Shown here piece after piece: positions 19,775 through 27,891 of a stretch of 64,000 nucleotides of DNA (position 1 is the first letter of the stretch; every line of letters starts with the position of its first letter). Below the pieces are notes generated by a model. That model was given only the letters and a program-made list of their open reading frames with translations. It ran no database searches and was not told the DNA's origin. This DNA is from Ideonella_A sp963843805 (GTDB taxonomy: Bacteria > Pseudomonadota > Gammaproteobacteria > Burkholderiales > Burkholderiaceae_C): the NCBI GenBank assembly GCA_963843805.1, contig CAWJLY010000001.1, forward strand, positions 930,001-994,000, written 5' to 3'. Both the position numbers and the translations under genes were made by a program.

Positions 19775-20133
19775 TGAACGGCGCAACCACCATCCCACTG
19801 CACCGCGCTGCCCATGGCCGCACCGGTGACAAGGGCAACCGGTCCAACATCAGCGTGATTGCCTGGCACCCGGCCCTCTGGCCGCTGCTGGTCGAGCAGG
19901 TCACGGAGGCCGCCGTGGCGCGGCAGTTTGCCGACCGGCGCCCGAGCAAGGTGCAGCGATATCTGTTGCCAAAGCTGCACGCGATGAATTTTGTTCTCGA
20001 CGACGTGCTCGACGGCGGCGTCAACGACTCGCTCAATCTCGACAGCCACGGCAAGGCCTTGTCGTACCTGTTGCTCGACCTGCCGCTGCTGGTTCCCGCC
20101 GACTTGCGCGGCTATCTGGTCGGCAGCGACTGA
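19774..20133 (+). CDS. AtuA-related small protein
   Basis: This is a 119-residue protein matching the C-terminal domain that in some AtuA proteins is fused to the DUF1446 part. Features are the N-terminal HRAAHGRTGDKGNRSNISVIA, VARQFADRRPSKVQRYLLPKLHAMNFVLDD, and a leucine-rich C-terminus (YLLLDLPLL). The ATG at 19774 overlaps the AtuA-like stop (TGATG), so the pair is coupled and probably forms one two-chain protein. No catalytic residues can be named with confidence. Confidence 0.75.
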   Translation: MNGATTIPLHRAAHGRTGDKGNRSNISVIAWHPALWPLLVEQVTEAAVARQFADRRPSKVQRYLLPKLHAMNFVLDDVLDGGVNDSLNLDSHGKALSYLLLDLPLLVPADLRGYLVGSD

Positions 20134-20170
20134 AACACGATCCCCCAACCCGACAGACGGAGATGAATCC

Positions 20171-21157
20171 ATGAACACCCAACAGACAAATCGTCGCACG
20201 CTGATCGCCGCAGCAGCCAGCGCGGCGTTAGCGGCATGCCTGCCCGGCATCGCGCTGGCACAGGCCTATCCGGCCAAGCCGGTCACGCTGATCGTGCCGT
20301 TCGCCGCGGGCAGTGCCACCGACCAGCTGGCGCGTGCGCTTGGCCAATCGATCACCGAGCAGACCAAACAGGCGGTGATCGTCGAAAACAAGGCCGGCGC
20401 CAGCGGCATGATCGCCGCGCAGGCCGCGGCGCGCGCCGCGCCGGACGGCTACACGGTGCTGATCACCACCAACACCACCCAGGCCGCCAACCAGCATCTG
20501 TACAAGAAGCTGCCGTACGACCCGGTGAAGGATCTGGCCCCGATCAGCGGCCTCGGCAAAGGTGGCCAGGTGCTGGTCGTCAACAGCGCAGCGCCGTACA
20601 AGAATGTTGCCGAGCTGATCGCTGCTGCGAAGAAAAATCCCGACAAGATGAGCTTCGGCAGCGGCAGTTCGTCGAGCCGCGTCGCCGGCGAAATGTTCAA
20701 GCAGTTGACCGGCACCGACATCGTTCACATCCCGTACAAGAGCAACCCGCTGGCGATCACCGACCTGTTGGGTGGGCAGATCGACATGATGATCACCGAC
20801 ACCTCGACCGGCGTGCCGCAGATCAAGGCCGGCAAGTTGCGCGCACTGGGTTATTCAACCCAAAAACGCGGCAGCCAGTTGCCCGACGTGCCGACACTGG
20901 AAGAAGCCGGTGTGAAAGGCTACGACATGGGTTACTGGTTTGCTGCCTACGCGCCGGCTGCAACACCGGCGCCGGTCATCACCCGCCTCAACGAGCTGCT
21001 GCAGCTGGCCATCAAGAGCCCGGCGGCCAAGTCCTTCTTCGAAACCGCCGGATCCGAGCCATGGACCACCACCCCTGACGAACTGGCGAAATTCCAAGGC
21101 GTCGAAGCGCAGAAATGGGGCAAGGTCATCAAGGCTGCCGGAATCGAACCGGAATAG
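20171..21157 (+). CDS. Bug-family tripartite tricarboxylate transporter binding protein (TctC)
   Basis: This is a 328-residue periplasmic binding protein of the Bug/TctC family, which is greatly expanded in Burkholderiales. It has a signal peptide with a twin-arginine-like RR (TNRRTLIAAAASAALAA), then YPAKPVTLIVPFAAGSATD and GYTVLITTNTT, DPVKDLAPIS, HIPYKSNPLAITDLLGGQ, all family hallmarks. Ligands are usually carboxylates such as citrate, aromatic acids or amino acids. No TctA/TctB permease is nearby, which is common for these orphans. It is 37 bases after the AtuA-related gene and probably supplies that pathway's substrate. Confidence 0.9.
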   Translation: MNTQQTNRRTLIAAAASAALAACLPGIALAQAYPAKPVTLIVPFAAGSATDQLARALGQSITEQTKQAVIVENKAGASGMIAAQAAARAAPDGYTVLITTNTTQAANQHLYKKLPYDPVKDLAPISGLGKGGQVLVVNSAAPYKNVAELIAAAKKNPDKMSFGSGSSSSRVAGEMFKQLTGTDIVHIPYKSNPLAITDLLGGQIDMMITDTSTGVPQIKAGKLRALGYSTQKRGSQLPDVPTLEEAGVKGYDMGYWFAAYAPAATPAPVITRLNELLQLAIKSPAAKSFFETAGSEPWTTTPDELAKFQGVEAQKWGKVIKAAGIEPE

Positions 21158-21330
21158 GGCTGATGCGCCTCCTCACAGAGGCCTCCCGACCAGCTGGCTC
21201 GCGGTTGGGCCTGGTCAAGTGGTCGACCCCGAACTGGCCAAGCGCCTGGCAGACGGCAGTCGGCCCGTGATAGTCTGCGCGCCCAGGGGCCAAACCGGTG
21301 CGGTGCGGCCGGGGCGGCAGGAGTGAACCG

Positions 21331-21570
21331 GTGGACATCAACAAGGGCGCGCTGAGCTTCGGCTCGATGACATTGCTGGTCGGCGGTCTGGCGCTGGCCG
21401 GCTTGTTGTTCTGGGGCTGGAAGACCGGGCAGGAATTGCCGCTGTGGCCGGCGCTGCTCGTCGCAGCGGTCAACCTTTTCGGCGCCTTCAAGCTGGTACG
21501 GGAAACGAAGGCCAGGCAAGCGGCGCGGCGGGCTGCCGCTGCCGGACAGCTTCACGAGGGCAAGGGGTGA
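21331..21570 (+). CDS. Small membrane protein of unknown function (79 aa)
   Basis: This short protein has two predicted membrane helices (SMTLLVGGLALAGLLFWGW and LWPALLVAAVNLFGAFKLV) joined by KTGQELP, and a basic Ala-rich tail (RETKARQAARRAAAAG). A GTG start at 21331 is preceded by AGGAG with seven bases spacing, which decides it over the upstream in-frame ATG at 21298. No family is recognised. It overlaps the next small frame by four bases. Confidence 0.55.
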   Translation: MDINKGALSFGSMTLLVGGLALAGLLFWGWKTGQELPLWPALLVAAVNLFGAFKLVRETKARQAARRAAAAGQLHEGKG

Positions 21571-21824
21571 CCACACCCCGCCGGCGGCAGCTGCACCGGT
21601 TGCTGGCGGTCATGGCGATCGGCGCCTCGGGATGCAGCGAGTCGTGTGCGCATGACCCGTTCTCCCTTGAAGGTCAGGCGATCGACAAGGCCGAGTGCGC
21701 AGCCTGTCGTGGTTGCAGGGGACCCGGAGCCGAGATGCATCGTCTGGATGTCACGCATTGCCACCAGCAACTGCCAGCGGGCTTTGCCGCCGGTCAGTCC
21801 AGTTCGATCCACACCGGCGCGTGA
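21567..21824 (+). CDS. Possible small lipoprotein (85 aa), uncertain
   Basis: The frame starts at GTG 21567, overlapping the stop of the preceding gene, and encodes a basic start plus a hydrophobic stretch ending in AIGASGCSES, which could be a lipoprotein signal with modified Cys23. The rest is short, cysteine-rich (CAACRGCRG) and unlike any family I know. Its end overlaps the 3' end of the convergent exonuclease gene by about 30 bases, which weakens the case. It may be spurious. Confidence 0.3.
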   Translation: MTTPRRRQLHRLLAVMAIGASGCSESCAHDPFSLEGQAIDKAECAACRGCRGPGAEMHRLDVTHCHQQLPAGFAAGQSSSIHTGA

Positions 21825-22564
21825 TCGCTGGACTTCTCCCAGCCGCGCACCTCGAGGTCGACCGCGCCAGCGCGCAGCCGTGGTGCCACCGATGGGCTGA
21901 GCAGAAAGTGGTCGATGCGCAGCCCGGCGTTGCGCTGGAAAGCATTTCGGAAGTAGTCGAAGAAGGTATAGATCGTCTCGTCCGGATGCAGCGTTCGAAG
22001 CGCGTCGATCCAGCCTTGCGCCATCAGGCGTCCGAACGCTTCGCGCGTTTCTTCACGAAACAGCGCGTCGTCCACCCAACGCTCGGGCTTGTAGACGTCG
22101 CGCTCGGTGGGAATCACGTTGTAGTCGCCGACCAGCAATACGGGCTTGCCGCTCGCCATCAGCTGTTCCGCGCGCAGGATGAAGCGTTCGAACCAGCGCA
22201 GCTTGTAGTCGAACTTGGGCCCTGGAGCCGGATTGCCATTGGGCAGATAGATCGACGCGATCGTCAGCCCATCGATCTCGGCCTCGAGGTAGCGGCTTTG
22301 CAGATCGTCAGGCTCGCCGGTCAGGCCACGCTGGGTTTCGACTGCGAGACCGCTGCGGGCGAGGATCGCCACGCCGTTCCAACTCTTCTGACCGTGCCAG
22401 ATCGCCTCGTAACCGAGGGCGCGAAGTTCGTCCCGCGGGAAGCGCTCCTGCGGCGACTTCAGCTCCTGCAGGCACACCACATCGGGTTGACTTTGCTCGA
22501 GCCAGCGCAGCAGCACTGGCTGGCGGGCATTCATGCCATTGATGTTGTAGGTTGCGATGCGCAT
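21794..22564 (-). CDS. xth: Exodeoxyribonuclease III
   Basis: This is a 256-residue AP endonuclease / 3'-5' exonuclease of the ExoIII family, acting in base-excision repair. Motifs are MRIATYNINGMNAR, VVCLQELKSP (catalytic Glu), ASIYLPNGNP, LVGDYNVIPTERDV (Asp/Asn), FRNAFQRNAGLRIDHFLLS and WEKSSDHAPVWIEL with the catalytic histidine. I start at ATG 22564 (MRIATYN) rather than three codons upstream because the family begins there. It stands alone, with a VOC-family gene upstream on the same strand. Confidence 0.92.
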   Translation of the reverse strand: MRIATYNINGMNARQPVLLRWLEQSQPDVVCLQELKSPQERFPRDELRALGYEAIWHGQKSWNGVAILARSGLAVETQRGLTGEPDDLQSRYLEAEIDGLTIASIYLPNGNPAPGPKFDYKLRWFERFILRAEQLMASGKPVLLVGDYNVIPTERDVYKPERWVDDALFREETREAFGRLMAQGWIDALRTLHPDETIYTFFDYFRNAFQRNAGLRIDHFLLSPSVAPRLRAGAVDLEVRGWEKSSDHAPVWIELD

Positions 22565-22689
22565 CGGCGGCATTCAAAGATTCGACATCGGGTCGGTCGC
22601 CGTGTTCGACGACGGTTCGTTGTGAGAAGACGCCCGATGCGCTCCGCGGACGAGGGTCGCACGATCATCTCGGGCGCTGCTGCTGGATC

Positions 22690-23073
22690 TCAGGATCGCG
22701 GCATGCGGTAGAGGCCGCAAATCTTGTTGCCATCGGGGTCGCGCAGGTAGGCCAGGTAAAGCTTCCCGCTTGCGCCTTCACGCACTGCCGGTGGTTCTTC
22801 GCAGCTGGTTCCGCCGTTGGCGATACCCGCTGCATGCCACGCGTCGGCCTGCTCGGCCGACGTGCAGGCAAAGCCGATGGTGCTGCCGTTGCCGATGGTG
22901 GCGGGCTGACCGTCGATCGGCACTGAGACCGAGAAGACGCCAGTGGGTGTGCGCCAGAAGATGCGGTGGCGATCCAACACGCCGGCGGGTACCCCGATCG
23001 TACCCAGCACCGCGTCGTAGAACGCCCTCGCCCTGTCCAGGTTGTTGGTGCCGATCATGATGTGCGAAAACAT
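22690..23073 (-). CDS. VOC-family (glyoxalase/bleomycin-resistance fold) protein
   Basis: This is a 127-residue vicinal-oxygen-chelate protein with two beta-alpha-beta-beta-beta modules: MFSHIMIGTNNLDRARAFYDAVL at the N-terminus and LAYLRDPDGNKICGLYR at the C-terminus. The first histidine (H4) and Asn or Glu positions suggest a metal site may be kept. Members include lyases, dioxygenases and drug-binding proteins; nothing here fixes the substrate. It is 56 bases downstream of a DUF1993 gene on the same strand and may be co-transcribed with it. Confidence 0.8.
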   Translation of the reverse strand: MFSHIMIGTNNLDRARAFYDAVLGTIGVPAGVLDRHRIFWRTPTGVFSVSVPIDGQPATIGNGSTIGFACTSAEQADAWHAAGIANGGTSCEEPPAVREGASGKLYLAYLRDPDGNKICGLYRMPRS

Positions 23074-23129
23074 GGCGAAGACTCCGGAAAACGGTGTGAA
23101 TGTGAGACGTGAACGGTCGGCCGTCGTGT

Positions 23130-23636
23130 TCAGGGTTGGCCGAGAAAGTCGCGCTTGCCGATCTCGACCCCGTTGTGCCGCAGGATGTTGTACGTTGTCG
23201 TGACATGAAAATAGAAATTGGGCACGGCATGGCCGAGCAGAAACTGCATGCCCTTGTAGTGCGTTTCCTTGTCGCCCCGCTTGGTGACGACAGCCTTGTC
23301 TTCGGTGCCATCGATCTTCGCTGCGGGGACGCTTTCGATGAAGCTGATCGTCTTGGCGATTCGCTCCTTCAGTTCAGCCAAGGTCTTTTCGGTATCGTCG
23401 AATACGGGCGCCTCGACACCCGACAAGCGCGCCACCAGTCCCTTGGCGGTATCGCAAGCGATCTGCACCTGAGTGGCCATCGGCAGCATGTCCGGGAACA
23501 GACGGTCGTTCGTCAAGGTGGCATCGGTGATCTTCCGGGCGTCGATGTGGGCCTGCGTCTTGTCGAGGATGCGCGACAGATTGCCCAGGATGTTGACGAA
23601 GCGCGGCACGCTGGCCTGGTACATGGAAATGGTCAT
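23130..23636 (-). CDS. DUF1993 family protein
   Basis: This is a 168-residue soluble helical protein of the DUF1993 family (DinB-like four-helix fold). It starts MTISMYQASVPRFVNILGNLS and has DRLFPDMLPMATQVQIACD, TFAELK-like ETLAELKERIAKTISFIESV and the C-terminal FYFHVTTTYNILRHNGVEIGKRDFLG. Histidines in GHAVPNFYFH may bind a metal as in DinB proteins. Physiological function is unknown. The start ATG at 23636 gives the family N-terminus exactly. Confidence 0.82.
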   Translation of the reverse strand: MTISMYQASVPRFVNILGNLSRILDKTQAHIDARKITDATLTNDRLFPDMLPMATQVQIACDTAKGLVARLSGVEAPVFDDTEKTLAELKERIAKTISFIESVPAAKIDGTEDKAVVTKRGDKETHYKGMQFLLGHAVPNFYFHVTTTYNILRHNGVEIGKRDFLGQP

Positions 23637-23754
23637 GGAATTCCTGAGGTTGCGGGAAACGATGGCGAGTTTGCCTTCCCCTGGCCGCGAGTATGCCGAT
23701 AGTCGGCCGCGATTGTCGGCCACACGTTCAAGCGGCCACGCAAGTCTGCCCGGC

Positions 23755-24363
23755 TCAAGTGTGGCCCCAGACCAGCAGCAGGTTGTTGGCCGGCATCGCC
23801 ACCCGCTCGCGCAAATGGAAGCCGGCCTGGGCCGCAGTCCGTTCGACATCCTCACGCCGACGCAGACCCCAGGCCGCGTCTCGCGAGCGGAGATCGGCAT
23901 CGAAGGCCAGGTTGCCCGGCGATGTGGCCACCTCGTCTTCGAGGTAGGGGCCGTAGGTGATCAGCAACCCGTGCGGCCGCAGATGGCGCGCCGCACCGCG
24001 CATCAACCCGTCGCAGCAATTCCACGGCGAGATGTGGATCATGTTGGCGCAAAAGACCGCGTCGACCTGCGAAGGAACGCCTGACCACTGCGGCTGCGTG
24101 ACGTCGAGTCGCAGCGGTGGCAACACGTTGCCTGCTTCAGCACACCATGCGCTGATGGACGCCAGCGCCCGCTGCTCGAAATCGGTGGGCTGCCACAGCC
24201 AGCCCGGCAAGCCGGCGCTGCACCAGGCCGCATGCTGGCCGGTGCCACTGGCGATTTCCAGCAGCCAGCCTTGCGCCGGCAACAAGCGCTGCAACTCGAT
24301 CAGGATCGGCGCACGGTTGCGTTCGGCGGCCGGGCTGTGATTGCGCAGATCAGTACTCATCAT
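23755..24363 (-). CDS. DUF938 family SAM-dependent methyltransferase-like protein
   Basis: This is a 202-residue protein of the DUF938 family with a Rossmann methyltransferase fold. After the typical start HSPAAERNRAPILIELQRLL comes the SAM-binding motif LLEIASGTGQHAAW, then WQPTDFE, DAVFCANMIHISPW and a C-terminal ANNLLLVWGH. Substrate unknown. Start is one of two adjacent ATG codons at 24363/24360. A lipoprotein gene lies 113 bases upstream on the same strand. Confidence 0.85.
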   Translation of the reverse strand: MMSTDLRNHSPAAERNRAPILIELQRLLPAQGWLLEIASGTGQHAAWCSAGLPGWLWQPTDFEQRALASISAWCAEAGNVLPPLRLDVTQPQWSGVPSQVDAVFCANMIHISPWNCCDGLMRGAARHLRPHGLLITYGPYLEDEVATSPGNLAFDADLRSRDAAWGLRRREDVERTAAQAGFHLRERVAMPANNLLLVWGHT

Positions 24364-24476
24364 CGTTGCAATAAAGGGGCATTTTCCAGCGCCAGATTCT
24401 GCGCCATGGTAACGGGCGAGACGCGGTCGGTTCGCCGATCGAGCGACCGTTCGAGCGCGCCGGCGCGCTTCGCAGC

Positions 24477-24908
24477 TCAGCTGCCGGCGGCAGCGAAACG
24501 CTCGGCGAACTCGCGCATCCGCGATCGGTTCTTGCCGAAATCGAACAGCCCGACCCGCGAGCGCGAGCGGTAGTCGATGCGATGCTGCTCCGCGTCGATG
24601 CGAAACGCCACCTCGTCCTCGAAACCGGCCGCCGTGCTGAAGATGGACTCGACGGCCGTCGAGTCGCTGCGCACGATTCGCACATCGGGATAAGCGGCCA
24701 GCGTGCGCCGCAGACGCAACAGCGCCTGGTTTGCATCGCCGTCGAAGCGCAGCGGCGCGGCGCCGCCGTCGAGCGTGCTGACGCAGTTGGTCGGCACGGT
24801 GCAGGCCAGCGCGCTCGCGGTCGAAGCGCCGGGGTCGACCGGCAACGCGCAGCCCGAGAGGGCAGCGACCGCAGAAGCGGCAAGGACGAGACGAGATGTT
24901 TTCATCAT
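24477..24908 (-). CDS. DUF1499 family lipoprotein
   Basis: This is a 143-residue exported protein. It begins with a lipoprotein signal (LVLAASAVAALSGC, modified cysteine near residue 20) and continues with the DUF1499 pattern: CVSTLDGG..., then FTAAGF-like STAAGFEDEVAFRIDAEQH, DYRSRSRVGLFDFGKNRSRM, and a short helix. The domain occurs in periplasmic proteins across proteobacteria with no known activity. Start at ATG 24908 or 24905. Confidence 0.78.
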   Translation of the reverse strand: MMKTSRLVLAASAVAALSGCALPVDPGASTASALACTVPTNCVSTLDGGAAPLRFDGDANQALLRLRRTLAAYPDVRIVRSDSTAVESIFSTAAGFEDEVAFRIDAEQHRIDYRSRSRVGLFDFGKNRSRMREFAERFAAAGS

Positions 24909-25114
24909 CGCGAGCATATCGGCACCTTGCCGACTCGGCAGTGACCGGGCCAGATGCGCCGGCCCCCCTGCCAGCTGCCGCCGCCGTAGGCAGACTCCCA
25001 CATCTGAATGGCGATTCATCACATGGGCAAGCCGAGAACCTTGCTGCACATTTGCTGCAACGCAGCATATGCGCCGATATCCCTCCATCCGGACGATGAA
25101 AGTAAAGGACCATC

Positions 25115-25339
25115 ATGAGTAACCCATGGCTCAAGAAAAATCCGTTTCTGAGCCTGTGGCTCAGTGGCGCAAACAAGGTGGCCGGCACGGCCAGGGGCCA
25201 GCTCACTGCCGAGATGAATCGCCAGACCCGAGCGGTGGCCGCTGCGATGGTCAAGGAAATGACACCCAAAGTTGGCGTGGCCAGCAAACCGGCTGGCCCG
25301 GCGCGCAAGCGTCCGGCCAATGCACGCAAGCGAGCCTGA
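25115..25339 (+). CDS. Small basic protein of unknown function (74 aa)
   Basis: This short protein begins MSNPWLKKNPFLSLWLSGAN and ends with an Ala/Pro/Lys/Arg-rich tail (AGPARKRPANARKRA) like those of DNA- or polymer-binding proteins. The central helix QTRAVAAAMVKEM is amphipathic. A purine-rich AAAGGA lies before the ATG. I recall similar short proteins in Burkholderiales but know no function; a phasin-like or nucleoid role is only a guess from composition. Confidence 0.5.
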   Translation: MSNPWLKKNPFLSLWLSGANKVAGTARGQLTAEMNRQTRAVAAAMVKEMTPKVGVASKPAGPARKRPANARKRA

Positions 25340-25591
25340 ACGATGATGCCCTTGGTGGCGACGAATTGCCGTTGCTGCGAGCCCCGCTTGGCGAGCATCC
25401 TGCGTCTGTCACCTGGCTGGGAAAACATCCCATAGGAATCCACTGACCCGTACGCTGTCGGTTATCCGATCAGCAAACGCCCCAAAAGACGACCTCGATC
25501 TTTGCTGTTCTCAATAGCATGGCTGATCTGCACCGCGAGGAGACAACAATGTGTGTCCTTCCGCACATCGCAGGTCAACCAGGAGAAACGC

Positions 25592-26107
25592 ATGAACGAC
25601 TTGAATCGCAATGATCCAGATGGAACGGGACACCCGGTGGCAAAAGGTGTCGGGGCAGTAGTGGGTGGTGCGGCTGGTGGCATCGCGGGGGGCGCTGCAG
25701 CCGGTGCCGCTGTGGGTGGAATGACGGGCCCGGTCGGCGCCGCGGTGGGGGCGGTGGTTGGTGCGGTAGCGGGCGCAGTGGCGGGCAAAGGGATCGCCAA
25801 CAGCATCGATCCGGCCGCCGAAGATGCGTACTGGCGCGACAACCATTCGAGCCGACCCTACGCAAGCGGGTCGACCTTCGACGAATATCGCCCGGCGTAC
25901 GGGATGGGCGTCGATGCCTATTCACGTTATCCGAACCGCAGCTTCGACGATTTCGAGCCGGAGCTGGGCCGCGACTGGAATAACCGGCGCGGTAATTCCA
26001 ACCTCGATTGGGGCCGCGCCAAACACGCAAGCCGCGACGCCTGGCAGCGCGTGAGTGACACCGTTGAACGTGCCGTTCCGGGTGATTCGGACCGCGACGG
26101 CAAATAG
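25592..26107 (+). CDS. Glycine-zipper domain protein
   Basis: This 171-residue protein has a strongly glycine-rich hydrophobic core at residues 20-65 with repeated GxxxG spacing (GAVVGGAAGGIAGGAAAGAA and VGAVVGAVAGAVAGKG), a glycine zipper able to form a transmembrane hairpin. The C-terminal half is soluble and aromatic-rich (YWRDNHSSRPY, FDEYRPAYG, FDDFEPELGRDWN). There is no cleavable signal peptide. The ATG follows AGGAGAAACGC. It lies 56 bases upstream of ku on the same strand. Such proteins are often stress-induced, but nothing here proves it. Confidence 0.65.
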   Translation: MNDLNRNDPDGTGHPVAKGVGAVVGGAAGGIAGGAAAGAAVGGMTGPVGAAVGAVVGAVAGAVAGKGIANSIDPAAEDAYWRDNHSSRPYASGSTFDEYRPAYGMGVDAYSRYPNRSFDDFEPELGRDWNNRRGNSNLDWGRAKHASRDAWQRVSDTVERAVPGDSDRDGK

Positions 26108-26163
26108 GACAAGAGCGCGCCCCTCGCAACCGATCTCGATGGTTGTGAAGGGCGCCTGATCCC

Positions 26164-27036
26164 ATGCCCCACGCAATCTGGAAAGGCGCCATCAGCTTCG
26201 GTCTGGTTCACATACCGGTCGCGCTGTATTCGGCGTCATCTGAAATCTCGGTTGATTTCGACTGGCTCGACAAACGGAGCATGGATCCGGTTGGCTACAA
26301 ACGGATCAACAAGAAGACGGGCAAGGAAATCGACAAGGACAATATTGTCAAAGGTGTCAAGGTCAATGGTGATGAATACGTCGTCCTGAGCGAGGACGAA
26401 ATCAAGGCCGCCTATCCAAAGACCACCCAGACGATTGAAATCGAAGCCTTTGTCAAAGCCGCCGATATCCCTTTTACCCATCTCGAAAAGCCTTATTACC
26501 TCGAGCCGATCGCCAAAGGCGAGAAGGTTTATGCCTTGCTTCGCGAATCGATGTCACAAGCCGGTGTCATCGGCATCGCCCGCGTGGTCTTGCATACCAA
26601 GGAGTACCTGGCCGCTTTGATCCCGGATGGCCCGGGTCTGGTCATGAACACCCTCCGCTGGGCCGAAGAGATTCGCCCATGGACCGAACTGAAACTGCCC
26701 AAGGCCGGAAAGGGCAGTTTGAAGCCCGCCGAGTTGGCGATGGCAAAAGACCTGATCGGCAGCATGACGGCAAAATGGAAACCCGACGCCTACGCCGACA
26801 AGTTCACCAAGGCCATCCATGCACTGGTTGATCAACGTTTGAAAGCCGGTGCGACCGAAACGGTCGAGGCGTTGGAAGATTCATCCGAACTGCCAAGCAA
26901 TGTGGTCGACCTCACGGCGCTGCTCAGGCAAAGTCTTGGCAAGAAGGGCTCCGCGGACAAGCCTGCCAAATCGGAGACCCGCAAAACCGCTCCAGCCAAG
27001 CCGGCAGCCAAACGGCCGGCCCGCAAGCGGGCTTGA
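26164..27036 (+). CDS. ku: Non-homologous end joining protein Ku
   Basis: This is a bacterial Ku that binds double-strand DNA ends as a ring-shaped homodimer and recruits LigD. The 290 residues include the classic start AIWKGAISFGLVHIPVALYSA, then GYKRINKKTGKEID, the bridge region with KPYYLEPIAKGEKVYALLRE, and LAMAKDLIGSMTAKWKPDAYAD at the end of the core. A Lys/Ala/Pro-rich tail (ETRKTAPAKPAAKRPARKRA) resembles the basic C-terminal extension that aids DNA binding and threading. No ligD is found in the window, so the ligase partner must be elsewhere. It may be co-transcribed with the glycine-zipper gene upstream. Confidence 0.95.
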   Translation: MPHAIWKGAISFGLVHIPVALYSASSEISVDFDWLDKRSMDPVGYKRINKKTGKEIDKDNIVKGVKVNGDEYVVLSEDEIKAAYPKTTQTIEIEAFVKAADIPFTHLEKPYYLEPIAKGEKVYALLRESMSQAGVIGIARVVLHTKEYLAALIPDGPGLVMNTLRWAEEIRPWTELKLPKAGKGSLKPAELAMAKDLIGSMTAKWKPDAYADKFTKAIHALVDQRLKAGATETVEALEDSSELPSNVVDLTALLRQSLGKKGSADKPAKSETRKTAPAKPAAKRPARKRA

Positions 27037-27080
27037 CCCAGCCCTTGTCGACTGCGAGACCGCCACAGCTCGTCGCCCTT

Positions 27081-27134
27081 GTGACCTTTCGGTGGTCACA
27101 TTCGGTTGTGACATTCGGTCGTGACCATTCGGTC
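27081..27134. repeat. Four tandem 13-14 base direct repeats between ku and the YeeE genes
   Basis: Four successive units share the pattern GT(G/C)AC(C/A)..TTCGGT: 27081-27094, 27095-27107, 27108-27120 and 27121-27134. TTCGGT recurs at 27088, 27101, 27114 and 27128, so the period is 13, 13 and 14 bases. Unit two has GTCAC in place of GTGAC, making local GTGAC/GTCAC inverted pairs. They lie in a 240-base space between the convergent ends of ku and a YeeE-type gene. Regulatory array, remnant of slippage and protein-binding cluster are all possible. Confidence 0.6.
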
Positions 27135-27276
27135 GCTTTTGACCGAGCCCGAATCCGACGCCGCTTTTTTACCGCCCTCTCGTCGACCCCGCGCTGGCGG
27201 CTTCTCGATCTGCGCGAGGCACAGAGCCCGGCAATCGGCGCGCGCATGATCGCCGGGCTGCCTTGTCAGCGTCGCC

Positions 27277-27891
27277 CTAAACCGCCCAGCGTTCCAATGC
27301 ATAAAGCGCGGCCACCAGCAGCGGAACAAAAATCGGTAGAAAAACGCGCAAGGGGATGCCCAGCAATTCGTTGAGCATGATGCCGCCGCGGTTGCCCCAT
27401 GTCTGAACTGCAGACAGCGGATGAGACATCTCGGCAAACAGATGGCTACCCGCAAGCATGCCCACAATACCGACGAGCGCGTCGAAATTACCCTGTCCCA
27501 GAGCCGCAGCGCCAGTGCCCGGGCAATAGCCCAGCAACGCAAATCCGGCACCGAACAACAGGCCGCCGAAGATGTTGGCCGCGTACTGTGTTTTCTTGAC
27601 GTGCAATTTCACGAGCCCGAGCGAATGCATGCCGAAGATACCGATCATGCCCACCACGATGGCAGTCAGCATGACCTTCATCACGGTGAAATCGGTCAGC
27701 AGCAACGCCCCCATCAGCACGTCGTATTTGGCTACGCCGCCCTTTTGCAACAGGAACCCGAAGCCGACGCCGAAAATCAGTCCGAGCATCAATTGCTTCG
27801 CTGAGTCGGGTTTGTTCGCGGCCTTCTTCGCCTCTTCTTCGGCCTTGGCCTGCGCCGGATCGACGGTTTGCAGCGGCGCTACGGTACTCAT
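27277..27891 (-). CDS. YeeE/YedE-family (DUF6691-type) membrane protein, second half-transporter
   Basis: This is a 204-residue inner-membrane protein with four to five helices. It contains the YeeE/YedE pattern GLIFGVGFGFLLQKGGVAKYD, GGLLFGAGFALLGYCPGTGAAALGQG (with the conserved cysteine) and ELLGIPLRVFLPIFVPLLV. YeeE/YedE proteins import thiosulfate or related sulfur species, relaying the anion along cysteines. Full-length YeeE has both halves; here the function is split between this gene and the preceding one, which it overlaps by four bases. The N-terminal 30 residues are charged and cytoplasmic. Confidence 0.82.
   Translation of the reverse strand: MSTVAPLQTVDPAQAKAEEEAKKAANKPDSAKQLMLGLIFGVGFGFLLQKGGVAKYDVLMGALLLTDFTVMKVMLTAIVVGMIGIFGMHSLGLVKLHVKKTQYAANIFGGLLFGAGFALLGYCPGTGAAALGQGNFDALVGIVGMLAGSHLFAEMSHPLSAVQTWGNRGGIMLNELLGIPLRVFLPIFVPLLVAALYALERWAV

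Noticed and set aside
27081..27134. CRISPR array
   Set aside because: The units are 13-14 bases, directly adjacent without spacers, and no cas genes are present.
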